A stretch of 64,000 nt of DNA from Saccharofermentans sp. (lineage in GTDB: Bacteria; Bacillota; Clostridia; Saccharofermentanales; Saccharofermentanaceae), in contig JAILMW010000033.1 in NCBI GenBank assembly GCA_024692235.1, positions 248,001-312,000 of the forward strand, given 5' to 3'. A model generated the notes under the pieces. It saw only the letters and a program-made list of their open reading frames with translations, had not been told where the DNA came from and searched no databases. Position numbers and translations under genes: made by a program. This document shows positions 17,910-25,671 of the stretch, one piece after another. Numbering within the stretch: position 1 is the first letter of the stretch; every line of letters begins with the position of its first letter.

Positions 17910-18881
17910 ATGAAAAAGATAATATCAACACTTGTTGCTTTAGCGATGCTCACAGGTTCTTTGTGCGCATGCGGCAAGGCAGACGCTTCGAACGGCAAGA
18001 AGAAGATAGTAGCTACTATCTTCCCCGAATATGACTGGGTAATGAATATATTAGGCGATAAGGCCGATCAGTTTGACGTAACGCTCCTGCTGGACAGCGG
18101 AACGGATCTTCACAGCTATCAGCCTTCAGTCGCCGATCTCGCGAATATATCAGGGTGTGACATCTTTATCTATGTCGGAGGAGAATCCGATTCTTGGGCA
18201 GCAGATGCGGTATCACAGGCTGTAAATAAGGATATGAAGGTCATTGACCTCATTGATGTCCTCGGCAACAGTGCCGTTGAGGAAGAAATTATAGAAGGTA
18301 TGGAAGGCGAAGACGAAGAAGAGGGACATGAGGAAGAAGGCCCCGAGTACGACGAGCACGTATGGCTCTCTCTTCGCAATGCCACTGTTCTCTGCGAAGC
18401 TATAGAAGATGCCATCAGCAGTATCGACCCTGATAATAAGGCAGTATATGAAGCTAATCTTGAAAGCTACAAAGGCAAGCTCTCGGATCTTGATGCAAGA
18501 TATATCGAAGTGATCGAATCCTCCTCGAGAGATACTCTTCTATTCGGAGACAGATTTCCCTTCAGATATCTTGTTGAAGATTATGATCTTGACTACTATG
18601 CCGCTTTCCTCGGTTGCTCTGCTGAAAGTGAGGCAAGCTTTGATACCGTTATCTTCCTGGCAGATAAAACAGATGAACTGGGACTTGATTCGATAATTAT
18701 ATTAGAAGGCAATAACGATGATATAGCTCAGGCTATCAAGGATAATACCGATTCTAAGGATCAGGAGATATTAACTCTCGATTCCATGCAGTCGATAACG
18801 GCAGAAGATATTGATTCAGGTGCAGATTATCTTACTATAATGTCTGATAATCTGGATGTAATAGAAGAAGCTCTCAACTGA
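17910..18881 (+). CDS. znuA: ZnuA-like zinc ABC transporter substrate-binding lipoprotein
   Basis: A 323-residue lipoprotein. The signal peptide ends in the lipobox LCAC at about residues 18-21. The mature part has the cluster A-I metal-binding fold, with TIFPEYDWVMNILGD near the start, HSYQPSVADLA, a metal-buffering loop rich in Glu and His (about 128-145) and DEHVWLSLRNA after it. These support zinc or manganese capture outside the membrane. The Zur-type operator upstream favours zinc. No znuB or znuC permease or ATPase genes are adjacent, so it must use components encoded elsewhere. The next lipoprotein gene follows after 53 bases and may share the transcript. Confidence 0.82.
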   Translation: MKKIISTLVALAMLTGSLCACGKADASNGKKKIVATIFPEYDWVMNILGDKADQFDVTLLLDSGTDLHSYQPSVADLANISGCDIFIYVGGESDSWAADAVSQAVNKDMKVIDLIDVLGNSAVEEEIIEGMEGEDEEEGHEEEGPEYDEHVWLSLRNATVLCEAIEDAISSIDPDNKAVYEANLESYKGKLSDLDARYIEVIESSSRDTLLFGDRFPFRYLVEDYDLDYYAAFLGCSAESEASFDTVIFLADKTDELGLDSIIILEGNNDDIAQAIKDNTDSKDQEILTLDSMQSITAEDIDSGADYLTIMSDNLDVIEEALN

Positions 18882-18934
18882 TGTGATAAGATATCTGCTG
18901 TCGGTCATGGTTCATTTATATAAGGGTAACTGAT

Positions 18935-19486
18935 ATGAATAATAAGATAAGGATAGCGGCGATTGCCGTTATAGTTTCCATATTATCGACTTCCTGCGCA
19001 AGTAACGGAGCAGGAGGCCATGTTCAAAGTACGACTACGGGCGTCAAGGACGTAATTGCCAGCAGGATGGATCAGGAGGGCGGCAGCGCAGCATCTGAAG
19101 CAGCACCTCAAGATACATCAGATGAAACTTCTGCAGGTCCTGCAAGTTCTTCCGAATGCGACCTGGATCTTACAACTATGAATTCGGATCTTGTATATGC
19201 CAATGTATTCGGTATCTTGAGTGAACCTGACGGTTTTATCGGAACTACTATCCGGATAACAGGCACGGCTGTATCTTATACGGATGAGACTACGGGTGAG
19301 ACATATTATGCCTGCTTTATAACTGATGCTGCAGCCTGCTGTTCCTCAGGATTTGAGTATGAGCTGGCAAATGGCGGGACTTATCCTGCTGACGGCACGG
19401 AGATCACGGTTCTCGGTACATTTAACACTTACGAAGACGCCGGCGGAAGATACGCATTGCTTGAGGATTCCGTTATCGAAGGATAA
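18935..19486 (+). CDS. Predicted lipoprotein with OB-like C-terminal domain
   Basis: A 183-residue exported protein with a signal peptide ending LSTSC (about residues 19-23), a Ser/Ala/Thr-rich linker (about 25-75) and a compact C-terminal domain (about 90-180). That domain has the segment GTTIRITGTAVSYTD and repeated strands like those of OB folds in zinc-linked YcgQ/TIGR03943 proteins; the likeness is weak. It lies directly after znuA in the same direction, which hints at a role in zinc handling at the surface. The function is not established. Confidence 0.55.
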   Translation: MNNKIRIAAIAVIVSILSTSCASNGAGGHVQSTTTGVKDVIASRMDQEGGSAASEAAPQDTSDETSAGPASSSECDLDLTTMNSDLVYANVFGILSEPDGFIGTTIRITGTAVSYTDETTGETYYACFITDAAACCSSGFEYELANGGTYPADGTEITVLGTFNTYEDAGGRYALLEDSVIEG

Positions 19487-19533
19487 CGCAGGTTAAGGAT
19501 TCACAAAGGGTTAATATTTTCTGATATTTACAG

Positions 19534-19574
19534 TGCTAGAATTGCATTATAGGAGACTTATGAGTCCGTTATGA
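19534..19574 (+). promoter_or_regulatory. Extended -10 promoter and five-codon upstream ORF before the HD-GYP gene
   Basis: TGCTAGAAT (19534-19542) is an extended -10 box. AGGAGA follows at 19551-19556. It is three bases from an ATG at 19560 that starts a tiny frame (ATG AGT CCG TTA TGA), whose stop overlaps the ATGATG of the main gene. The main start is 14 bases from the ribosome site, so translation may pass through this mini-ORF by coupling. Confidence 0.4.
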
Positions 19575-21709
19575 TGCAGTTACGTAAGGATATGTCAGAT
19601 TGCTTCAAGCACCACAGGCTGGTGCGTGTTGGTTTGTTGTCCGTAATCGGTATACTTCTTAACCTTGCAGGATCTTATATCGCTTCGGCTCTGGGGCTTC
19701 CTATTTACTTGGATTCCATAGGAACGGTATTTGTTGCCGGAGTAAGCGGAACGCTTCCGGGTATCGCCGTAGGATTCTTCACCAATATCTTCAAGGCGAC
19801 TTTGGATTTTAATTCCATATACTACGGTGTTGTTAATGTCTTGATTGCCATTGTAACTTCGTTCTTTGCAAGAAGGGGGTTCTTCAAAAAACTCTATAAG
19901 ATAATCCCTGTAGGACTTGTTCTCGCAGTTGTGGGCGGCGGTATCGGCTCTGTCCTTACATGGTTCATCTTCGGATTTGCTTCCGAAGGCGTATCGGCTA
20001 AGCTTGCGGCGGCTTTCTATTCCCATCTGGGCTTATCCATGTTCTCGGCTCAGATCGTAGCCGACTATTCTCTCGATGCGATAGATAAGCTCTTTACGGT
20101 GCTTCTTGTATTTGTTGTTATTAAGATATTCCCCGACAGGATAGAGGAACGGTTCAGATACGACGGATGGCAGCAAAGGCCTATACCCGATACCATCGTA
20201 ACGGCCATGAGCAAGGGCGGTGTTCGCAGGATTTCCCTAAGGACCAAGATCTTGCTTCTCATTACTGTTGCATCGCTTCTTGTTGCCATAGTTGCCGTTC
20301 TTATCGGATATTTTCTCTTTACAAGAGCTACAATAGAGGACCATACCACCTTAGGTGAGGGGGCAGCCAGTCTTGCCGCATCCGTTATTGACGGAGATAG
20401 GATCGATGACTACCTTACTCACGGCGAAGAAGCCGAAGGATATAAGGAGACTGAAAAGCTTCTTTACGGTATCCGAGACGGGTCTCCCGATATCCAATAT
20501 GTATATGTCTATAAGATCGAAGAGGACGGTTGCTATGTCGTATTCGATCTGGATACGGAAGAAGAACCGGGTGCAGAGCCCGGCGATATCATTCCTTTCG
20601 ATGAGAGTTTCTCCGAGTATATCCCTGCGCTTCTAAGAGGTGAGGTGATACCGTCTGTCGTAAGTGACGATTCCTACGGATGGCTCCTTACCGCATATGT
20701 TCCGGTATATAACTCTCAAGGTCAGACGGTATGTTATGCCGCAGCTGATATCTCTATGGAGCAGCTTGCGACGGAATCTCATTCATTCCTTGCCAAGCAG
20801 GTATCTCTTTTTACAGGCTTCTTTATCCTTGTTATGGCCGTAGGACTCTGGCTTGCGGAATACGGCATTATCTATCCCGTGAACTCCATGGCTTATACGG
20901 CCAAGGCCTTTGCTTATGACAGCGAGGAGGTTCGCGAAGAGAATGTCGACATGATAAGGAAGCTTGATATCCATACCGGAGACGAGATAGAGAACTTATA
21001 TGGAGCCTTCACTAAGACCACCGCTGACAGCATGGAATATGTTCACGATATCCAGACAAAGACCGAGATGATCAATAAGATGCAGACCGGACTTATCTTC
21101 GTCCTTGCGGATATGGTAGAGAACAGGGACAAGGTCACGGGAGATCACATAAAGAAGACTTCGGCCTATGTTGAACTTATCGGTAAGAAACTCAAGGAGA
21201 GAGGACTTTTTACCGATTATGTCACGGATGAATATATCGAATACTTAAGAGATTCCGCTCCGCTTCATGACGTAGGTAAGATCACTATATCAGATCTCAT
21301 CCTCAATAAAGACGGCAAGCTTACCGATGAGGAATATTCCATTATGAAGGGACATACTACTGCGGGCAGGAAGGTCATCGAGCAGGTTATGGAGAAGGTT
21401 CCTGATTCCCAGTACTTAAGGATGGCCGCCAATATGGCAAATTTCCACCATGAGAGGTGGGACGGCACGGGGTACCCTGAAGGCAGGAAAGGTGACGAGA
21501 TACCTCTGTCTGCAAGGATAATGACTATCGCAGATGTCTTCGATGCTCTCGTATCAAGACGAAGCTACAAGAAGCCCTTTACATTCGATCAGGCCATGAC
21601 GATGATCGAAGAAGGTGCGGGTACCCAGTTTGATCCCGTTATAGCCAAGATATTTATAGAATCAAGAGAAGACGTAAAGAAGATCGCAGACGATTTCTAC
21701 GAGGATTGA
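19571..21709 (+). CDS. Membrane HD-GYP phosphodiesterase with sensory domain
   Basis: A 712-residue signalling protein. Residues about 15-195 form a multi-helix membrane module resembling ECF-transporter S-components, with LPIYLDSIGTVFVAGVSGTL. A further helix (about 225-248) leads to an extracytoplasmic sensor (about 250-400) and another helix (about 410-430). The C-terminal HD-GYP domain (about 505-700) has PLHDVGK near residue 565, NFHHERWDGTGYP near 625 and ADVFDALVSRR. Such domains hydrolyse cyclic di-GMP or related dinucleotides. The start is either ATG of the ATGATG at 19571. It has its own promoter and is not in a clear operon. Confidence 0.87.
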   Translation: MMQLRKDMSDCFKHHRLVRVGLLSVIGILLNLAGSYIASALGLPIYLDSIGTVFVAGVSGTLPGIAVGFFTNIFKATLDFNSIYYGVVNVLIAIVTSFFARRGFFKKLYKIIPVGLVLAVVGGGIGSVLTWFIFGFASEGVSAKLAAAFYSHLGLSMFSAQIVADYSLDAIDKLFTVLLVFVVIKIFPDRIEERFRYDGWQQRPIPDTIVTAMSKGGVRRISLRTKILLLITVASLLVAIVAVLIGYFLFTRATIEDHTTLGEGAASLAASVIDGDRIDDYLTHGEEAEGYKETEKLLYGIRDGSPDIQYVYVYKIEEDGCYVVFDLDTEEEPGAEPGDIIPFDESFSEYIPALLRGEVIPSVVSDDSYGWLLTAYVPVYNSQGQTVCYAAADISMEQLATESHSFLAKQVSLFTGFFILVMAVGLWLAEYGIIYPVNSMAYTAKAFAYDSEEVREENVDMIRKLDIHTGDEIENLYGAFTKTTADSMEYVHDIQTKTEMINKMQTGLIFVLADMVENRDKVTGDHIKKTSAYVELIGKKLKERGLFTDYVTDEYIEYLRDSAPLHDVGKITISDLILNKDGKLTDEEYSIMKGHTTAGRKVIEQVMEKVPDSQYLRMAANMANFHHERWDGTGYPEGRKGDEIPLSARIMTIADVFDALVSRRSYKKPFTFDQAMTMIEEGAGTQFDPVIAKIFIESREDVKKIADDFYED

Positions 21710-21734
21710 CGGCAGCCTTATCTATTGCTAGAAT
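21706..21734 (+). promoter_or_regulatory. Promoter for the MFS leader region
   Basis: TTGACG (21706-21711) and TAGAAT (21729-21734) are exactly 17 bases apart, and TGC before the -10 adds an extended -10 element. The -35 overlaps the HD-GYP stop codon. Transcription would start near 21741, ten bases before the ribosome site of the leader ORF. Confidence 0.65.
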
Positions 21735-21764
21735 CAGGAAAAATACAAGAAAGGGTGCAAGACT

Positions 21765-21851
21765 ATGATCTGGAAGACAGAGAATATACAGCTTATGTTC
21801 GGTTCTGATAGTGCTTCCGACAGGGTCAGTGCGCCCTTTTTCGGAAAATAA
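21765..21851 (+). CDS. Putative 28-residue leader peptide
   Basis: A short frame of 28 codons begins MIWKTENIQLM and ends SAPFFGK. AAGGGTG lies eight bases before its ATG. It is placed between a strong promoter and a hairpin that covers the ribosome site of the MFS gene, the classic position of a leader peptide in translation-dependent attenuation. Part of its coding sequence (AGGGTCAG, 21822-21829) can pair with the anti-ribosome-site arm downstream. No homologue is recognised, and the peptide may matter only through its translation. Confidence 0.45.
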   Translation: MIWKTENIQLMFGSDSASDRVSAPFFGK

Positions 21852-21921
21852 ACTATAATTCTTCATTCTGAAAAAGACGTTCTGACTCCTTAAGATCCAC
21901 ATGATCGGAAGGAGTTTTTAT
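21822..21921 (+). promoter_or_regulatory. Candidate attenuator sequestering the MFS ribosome site
   Basis: Three arms are visible. Arm 1 is AGGGTCAG (21822-21829) inside the leader ORF. Arm 2 is CTGACTCCTT (21882-21891). Arm 3 is AAGGAGT (21909-21915), which is the ribosome site of the MFS gene. Arms 2 and 3 pair over seven bases and are followed by TTTTT, so the hairpin both hides the ribosome site and resembles a terminator; an inner GATC/GATC pair adds to it. Arm 1 can pair with arm 2 over eight bases with one bulge, which would free arm 3. Confidence 0.5.
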
Positions 21922-23010
21922 ATGGAACAAATAAAGAAACAGCTTCGAAGGTTATATGCATATAACCTTCTGGGCAACTTATCGATAGCGGGAGCGGCAT
22001 GGGTCCTTCTGCTTATCTCGCAAGGTTTTACAATATTCGAAGTAGGCCTGTTCGAGACCGTATTTCACGCAGTCAGCCTTATGGCGGAGATCCCTTCGGG
22101 TATGTTCGCGGATGTATTCGGCAGGAAGAAAAGTCTTCTCCTGTCATGCATATGCTCGATAATATCCTCTCTTGTAAGGATATTGTTCGTGAGCTTTCCC
22201 GGAGTTTGCATTTCGATAGCATTCTCTGCTCTTACATATAACTTTGCCAGCGGTTCCGATTCCGCTATCGCTTACGATACTTTGCTGGAGCATGGCAAGA
22301 AGGATATGTACGACGGGTATATATCCAAGCAGACGATGATCTACAGGGTAGCAAACGGAGCGGCGACTCTTGCAGCAGGCCTTGCAGTAATGCTTGGTAA
22401 TACGAAGGCACAGATGATAAGTATCGGCATAAGTCTTGTTCAGATCGCTATAGTGTCAGGTCTTATGGAGAATAAGGTCATAACCGAGAACAGGGATAAG
22501 ACCCTGATAAGGAAAGTGCATGAATGCTATAAGGAGAGCTTTATGTTCCTTAGGGGGAATAAGGAGGTGGCAGGGCTTATATTCCGTAATGCTCTTGTGG
22601 GGGCAGTAGACGTTCTGCTCTTGTTCTTTCTTCAGGCAAGGCTTCCTCTTGCAGGTGTCAAGGATTGGGTCCTGGGACCTCTTTTGTTTGTCATGTCTAT
22701 AGGAGGCATAGTCGGAGCCGCATTATCGGTAAAGGTCAAGGCGTGGCCTGTAAAGAGGATATTCTTCCTTTCCTTTGCGATGGTTACTTTGGGCTTTATG
22801 GCGAACTTCACGGGTATCGCTTGGGTAATGACGGCAGGAGGCTTCTTGGCAGCTTTGGCAGACGATCTTATTCAGATAAGATCTGATGTGGAGCTCAATA
22901 GCATGGTTCCGCCTGCTCAAAGAGCTACACTCATATCAGTTAACTCATGGTGCTTCTCGGTAGTCATGATCGTCATGTCACCTCTTGCGGGTGTCATATT
23001 CTCCATTTGA
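21922..23010 (+). CDS. MFS transporter
   Basis: A 362-residue major facilitator protein with about ten to twelve membrane helices. The loop between helices 2 and 3 has the family motif GMFADVFGRKK, a variant of GxxxDRxGRR. ASGSDSAIAYDTLLE lies near helix 4. The ATG at 21922 is chosen because AAGGAG is seven bases upstream; an ATG at 21901 lies inside the leader hairpin. The length is slightly short for the superfamily. The substrate is unknown, but the leader peptide and attenuator upstream are the type of control found on antibiotic-inducible efflux genes. Confidence 0.82.
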   Translation: MEQIKKQLRRLYAYNLLGNLSIAGAAWVLLLISQGFTIFEVGLFETVFHAVSLMAEIPSGMFADVFGRKKSLLLSCICSIISSLVRILFVSFPGVCISIAFSALTYNFASGSDSAIAYDTLLEHGKKDMYDGYISKQTMIYRVANGAATLAAGLAVMLGNTKAQMISIGISLVQIAIVSGLMENKVITENRDKTLIRKVHECYKESFMFLRGNKEVAGLIFRNALVGAVDVLLLFFLQARLPLAGVKDWVLGPLLFVMSIGGIVGAALSVKVKAWPVKRIFFLSFAMVTLGFMANFTGIAWVMTAGGFLAALADDLIQIRSDVELNSMVPPAQRATLISVNSWCFSVVMIVMSPLAGVIFSI

Positions 23011-23040
23011 TGTATAATCAGGGAGGAAGGAGGGAATAGT

Positions 23041-23697
23041 ATGGAAAAGGAAGAATTCAAGGGTGGCTTTCACCCTCTGTATCTGTGGGGGATCGTTTGT
23101 GTCGTCTTGTCGTATATCGGACCGATACTGACATATAAGCTCGTAAATATAGAGGAGATACCATTATCTGTCGGTTTGTTCGGACCGTTCCTTATACCAC
23201 TTCTGCTTCCTTTGATAAATACTGTCGTCGCGATAGTATTTCGTAATAAGGTCCACCGCTATTACTTCCTTAATACTGCAATGCTCATGAAGTATATGTT
23301 GATCCCTTATCACATCATCGCATATTGTCTGATGTTCATCTTTGCCATGGGAAATGTACTTTTGCTGGTGCTTATAATGTTCAGCGGTTTTATCATGGCT
23401 CTTGGAGTGGGCATAACGGACTGGCTCGTTATGGCCGAATCAATACCTTTCATGTTCGTATTCCTTAAGGACAGTTCTATGGGAACGATCAACAGGAAAA
23501 CTTATGTGACCGTCATGAGAATACTGCAGTTCTTTCCTGTAGTAAGCCTTGTATCTTCAATGGTCGCGGCACTTAAAGAGAAGAGATGCATCATCCTTAC
23601 CATAGTAGCCGCTGCTATTGCGATACTGACAGTAATAGCGATCATCCTGTTGATCATTCTCGGCGTAGCCGGAGCAATAATATCCAACATGGGTTGA
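23041..23697 (+). CDS. Membrane protein of unknown function
   Basis: A 218-residue protein with five or six hydrophobic helices (about 12-35, 48-75, 85-110, 112-140, 155-180 and 190-215). GGAGGAAGGAGGG precedes its ATG. It follows the MFS gene by 30 bases and may share its transcript. I see no diagnostic motif. The gene is closed by a strong bidirectional terminator. Confidence 0.65.
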   Translation: MEKEEFKGGFHPLYLWGIVCVVLSYIGPILTYKLVNIEEIPLSVGLFGPFLIPLLLPLINTVVAIVFRNKVHRYYFLNTAMLMKYMLIPYHIIAYCLMFIFAMGNVLLLVLIMFSGFIMALGVGITDWLVMAESIPFMFVFLKDSSMGTINRKTYVTVMRILQFFPVVSLVSSMVAALKEKRCIILTIVAAAIAILTVIAIILLIILGVAGAIISNMG

Positions 23698-23712
23698 CAT
23701 AAAGAAAACTAC

Positions 23713-23746
23713 AAAGCCCTCTGCATGGATGCAGAGGGCTTTATAG
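23713..23746. terminator. Strong bidirectional terminator
   Basis: AAAGCCCTCTGCAT (23713-23726) pairs perfectly with ATGCAGAGGGCTTT (23729-23742). It lies between two convergent genes, so it can serve both directions. Confidence 0.9.
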
Positions 23747-23793
23747 TTCAGATCGCTATCATTGGTCCCGTAGCGATCTATCAAAGGTATTGG

Positions 23794-24570
23794 TCAAGAG
23801 TTTTCTTCGTTCTTTCTTACTACGAATATCATTGTTGCATCGCCTGCTATTAAGAGAACAGCGATACCGATGGGAGCTGTTGAGCTTACCTGATTCTCAC
23901 CTGTGCTTGCTACGCCGGTTGCAGCTGCCGTAGTCTCTGTTGTCGCAACCGTAGTCTCTGTTGTCTCAACGACCTGTGCTGCGATAGTGAATGTAGTTGT
24001 TACGGAAGATCCGTCATCGAACATGATCTCGAGAGTATGCTGACCATAGGCAAGTGTAGCGAGATAAGCGGGTGTCAGAGTTACTATTACGCTTCCGCTT
24101 ACTGCATCGTAGTTGTTATCGCCGAGAGTGTTATTGTCAACTTTAACTCCTGTGAAGTGATCAAATGTTGCTTCGCCGTTATTTGTTCTTACTGCTCTGA
24201 ATACAAGACCTTCGCTTCCTCCTCTTGTCCAGGAAACTTCACCGCCTTCTGTCAATGTATATTCAATGGGGATCCACTGAGGATAGAGTGTTGCGCCGCT
24301 TGTGCCAACGGGAGCGTTGAAGTTGTAAGCTGTCGTACATGCTTCGTCTGCGTACCAGCCGCCGAAGTCATAACCTTCACGCGTAGGATCTGCGGGGCGC
24401 TCAAGAGTTGATTCTGCATTTACAGTGACTTCGGTACCGTTGACGTTAGCGGTAACAGTAAGTCCTTCGATAGTAACGTCGAAGCTGCTGACTGCGGAAT
24501 CCTCGTGAGTATCGTCGCCCTCTATCTTATAGTAAACAGTATACGTCTCTGAGATCTCTATGTTATACAA
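23794..24570 (-). pseudogene. 5'-truncated surface protein, paralogue of 25672-27696
   Basis: The frame encodes 258 residues that match the last part of the larger surface protein downstream. TYTVYYKIEGDDTHED here corresponds to TYTVYYKVIGDDTHDD there, and later segments on both sides read HFTGV and FDDG/FDDP at matching places. The signal peptide and large N-terminal region are missing and homology stops at about 24545-24560, so the copy cannot be exported as it stands. The C-terminus keeps a Thr-rich stretch, a sorting-like VASTGENQ, a membrane helix and a basic tail. It is probably a remnant of a duplication followed by deletion. Confidence 0.7.
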
Positions 24571-25617
24571 TCACTATCGTCATTCCTGTTTGTGCCGATG
24601 CTGGCTTTGCTGGTGCGACATTTTATCAGGGGGAATTACTCTTATAAACAGGCTGACAAGTGCATATAAATAATCATCATTTCTATGTTGACCTTAGTGT
24701 ACACAGCGATCTTGTCAATGACGCTCTTTAACGATCGTATCTATTATTTTACTTCAGATAATGTATATCACAGAGGACCGTACTATCCTGTCCTCCTGTT
24801 CCCTCCCATGATATGTATGCTGTTTCTGTTCATAGCATTGCTGAGAAGAAGGAAAGATCTTACCGGGAAACAGTTCCGTGCGATGCTTATATATATCATT
24901 ATTGCTGTCATATGCGTGCCGATTCAACTCCTTTTGGAGGGGATAATTGTGATCGTGATCGGAACATCCCTGTCGGGTATAGTGATGTTTTCTCTTCTGG
25001 AGACAGAACAGGTTGAGCTTTATTTTCGTAAGAGGGAAGAAAACCTGGAGCAGAGGATGTATTTGCAGTCGCTTCAGATACGTCCTCACTTTATCTGCAA
25101 TACACTCCTGAGTATTTATTATCTATGTGATGAAGATCCTTCCAAGGCCAAGAAAGGTATCCTTGATTTTACTGATTATCTTCGTAAGAACTTTACAGCG
25201 ATGGATAAAGAGTCGATGGTATCTTTTGAAGATGAGATCGATCATGTGCGAGCATATATAGCCGTTGAGAAGATAAGATACGAAGATGACTGGAACTGGA
25301 ATTCGATATCGAAGATAAGGATTTCATGCTTCCGTCCTTAACGCTTCAGCCGCTTGTCGAGAATTCGGTCAAGCATGGCATAGATCCGTCAGGCAATATC
25401 CTGCATATTACTATCCGAAGCAGAAAAAACGAGACAGGACATGTGATCACCATCGAAGATAACGGAACAGGCAGTAATAAGTCTTAGAAAGAAGGCACTC
25501 ATATAGCAGTTGCCAATATAAGCAAAAGGCTTGATTGAATGTGTAAGGGAACATTGTCACTTCAAATTAACGAAGGAGCGGGAACTACAGTAACGATATC
25601 TATCCCCGATAAAGAAA
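24571..25617 (+). pseudogene. Broken LytS/YesM-type sensor histidine kinase
   Basis: Parts of one kinase lie in different frames. A fragment encoding PMLALLVRHFIRGNYSYK (from about 24595) ends at a TAA near 24667. The frame from the ATG at 24685 continues with membrane helices and the His_kinase signature LQSLQIRPHFICNTLLSIYYL, then shifts frame at about 25300. The next frame encodes LTLQPLVENSVKHGIDPSG and VITIEDNGTG before a TAG near 25485. A last fragment (GTHIAVANISKRL, then GAGTTVTISIP) is interrupted by TGA. At least three lesions are present, so the gene is dead. It lies between a truncated and an intact surface-protein gene. Confidence 0.8.
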
Positions 25618-25651
25618 AAAGGACCTGCACATTAAAGCACAGGTCCTTTAG
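25612..25651 (-). terminator. Terminator of the surface-protein gene
   Basis: AAGGACCTG (25619-25627) pairs with CAGGTCCTT (25640-25648). On the minus strand the stem is followed by TTTTTTCTTT, a good U-run for the gene at 25672-27696. Confidence 0.8.
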
Positions 25652-25671
25652 GAGTATAGATGTTATAAAGA

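Noticed and set aside
24685..25341. Intact 218-residue histidine kinase
   Set aside because: The ATPase part continues in another frame after about 25300 and the first helices lie in a different frame upstream; it is a pseudogene.
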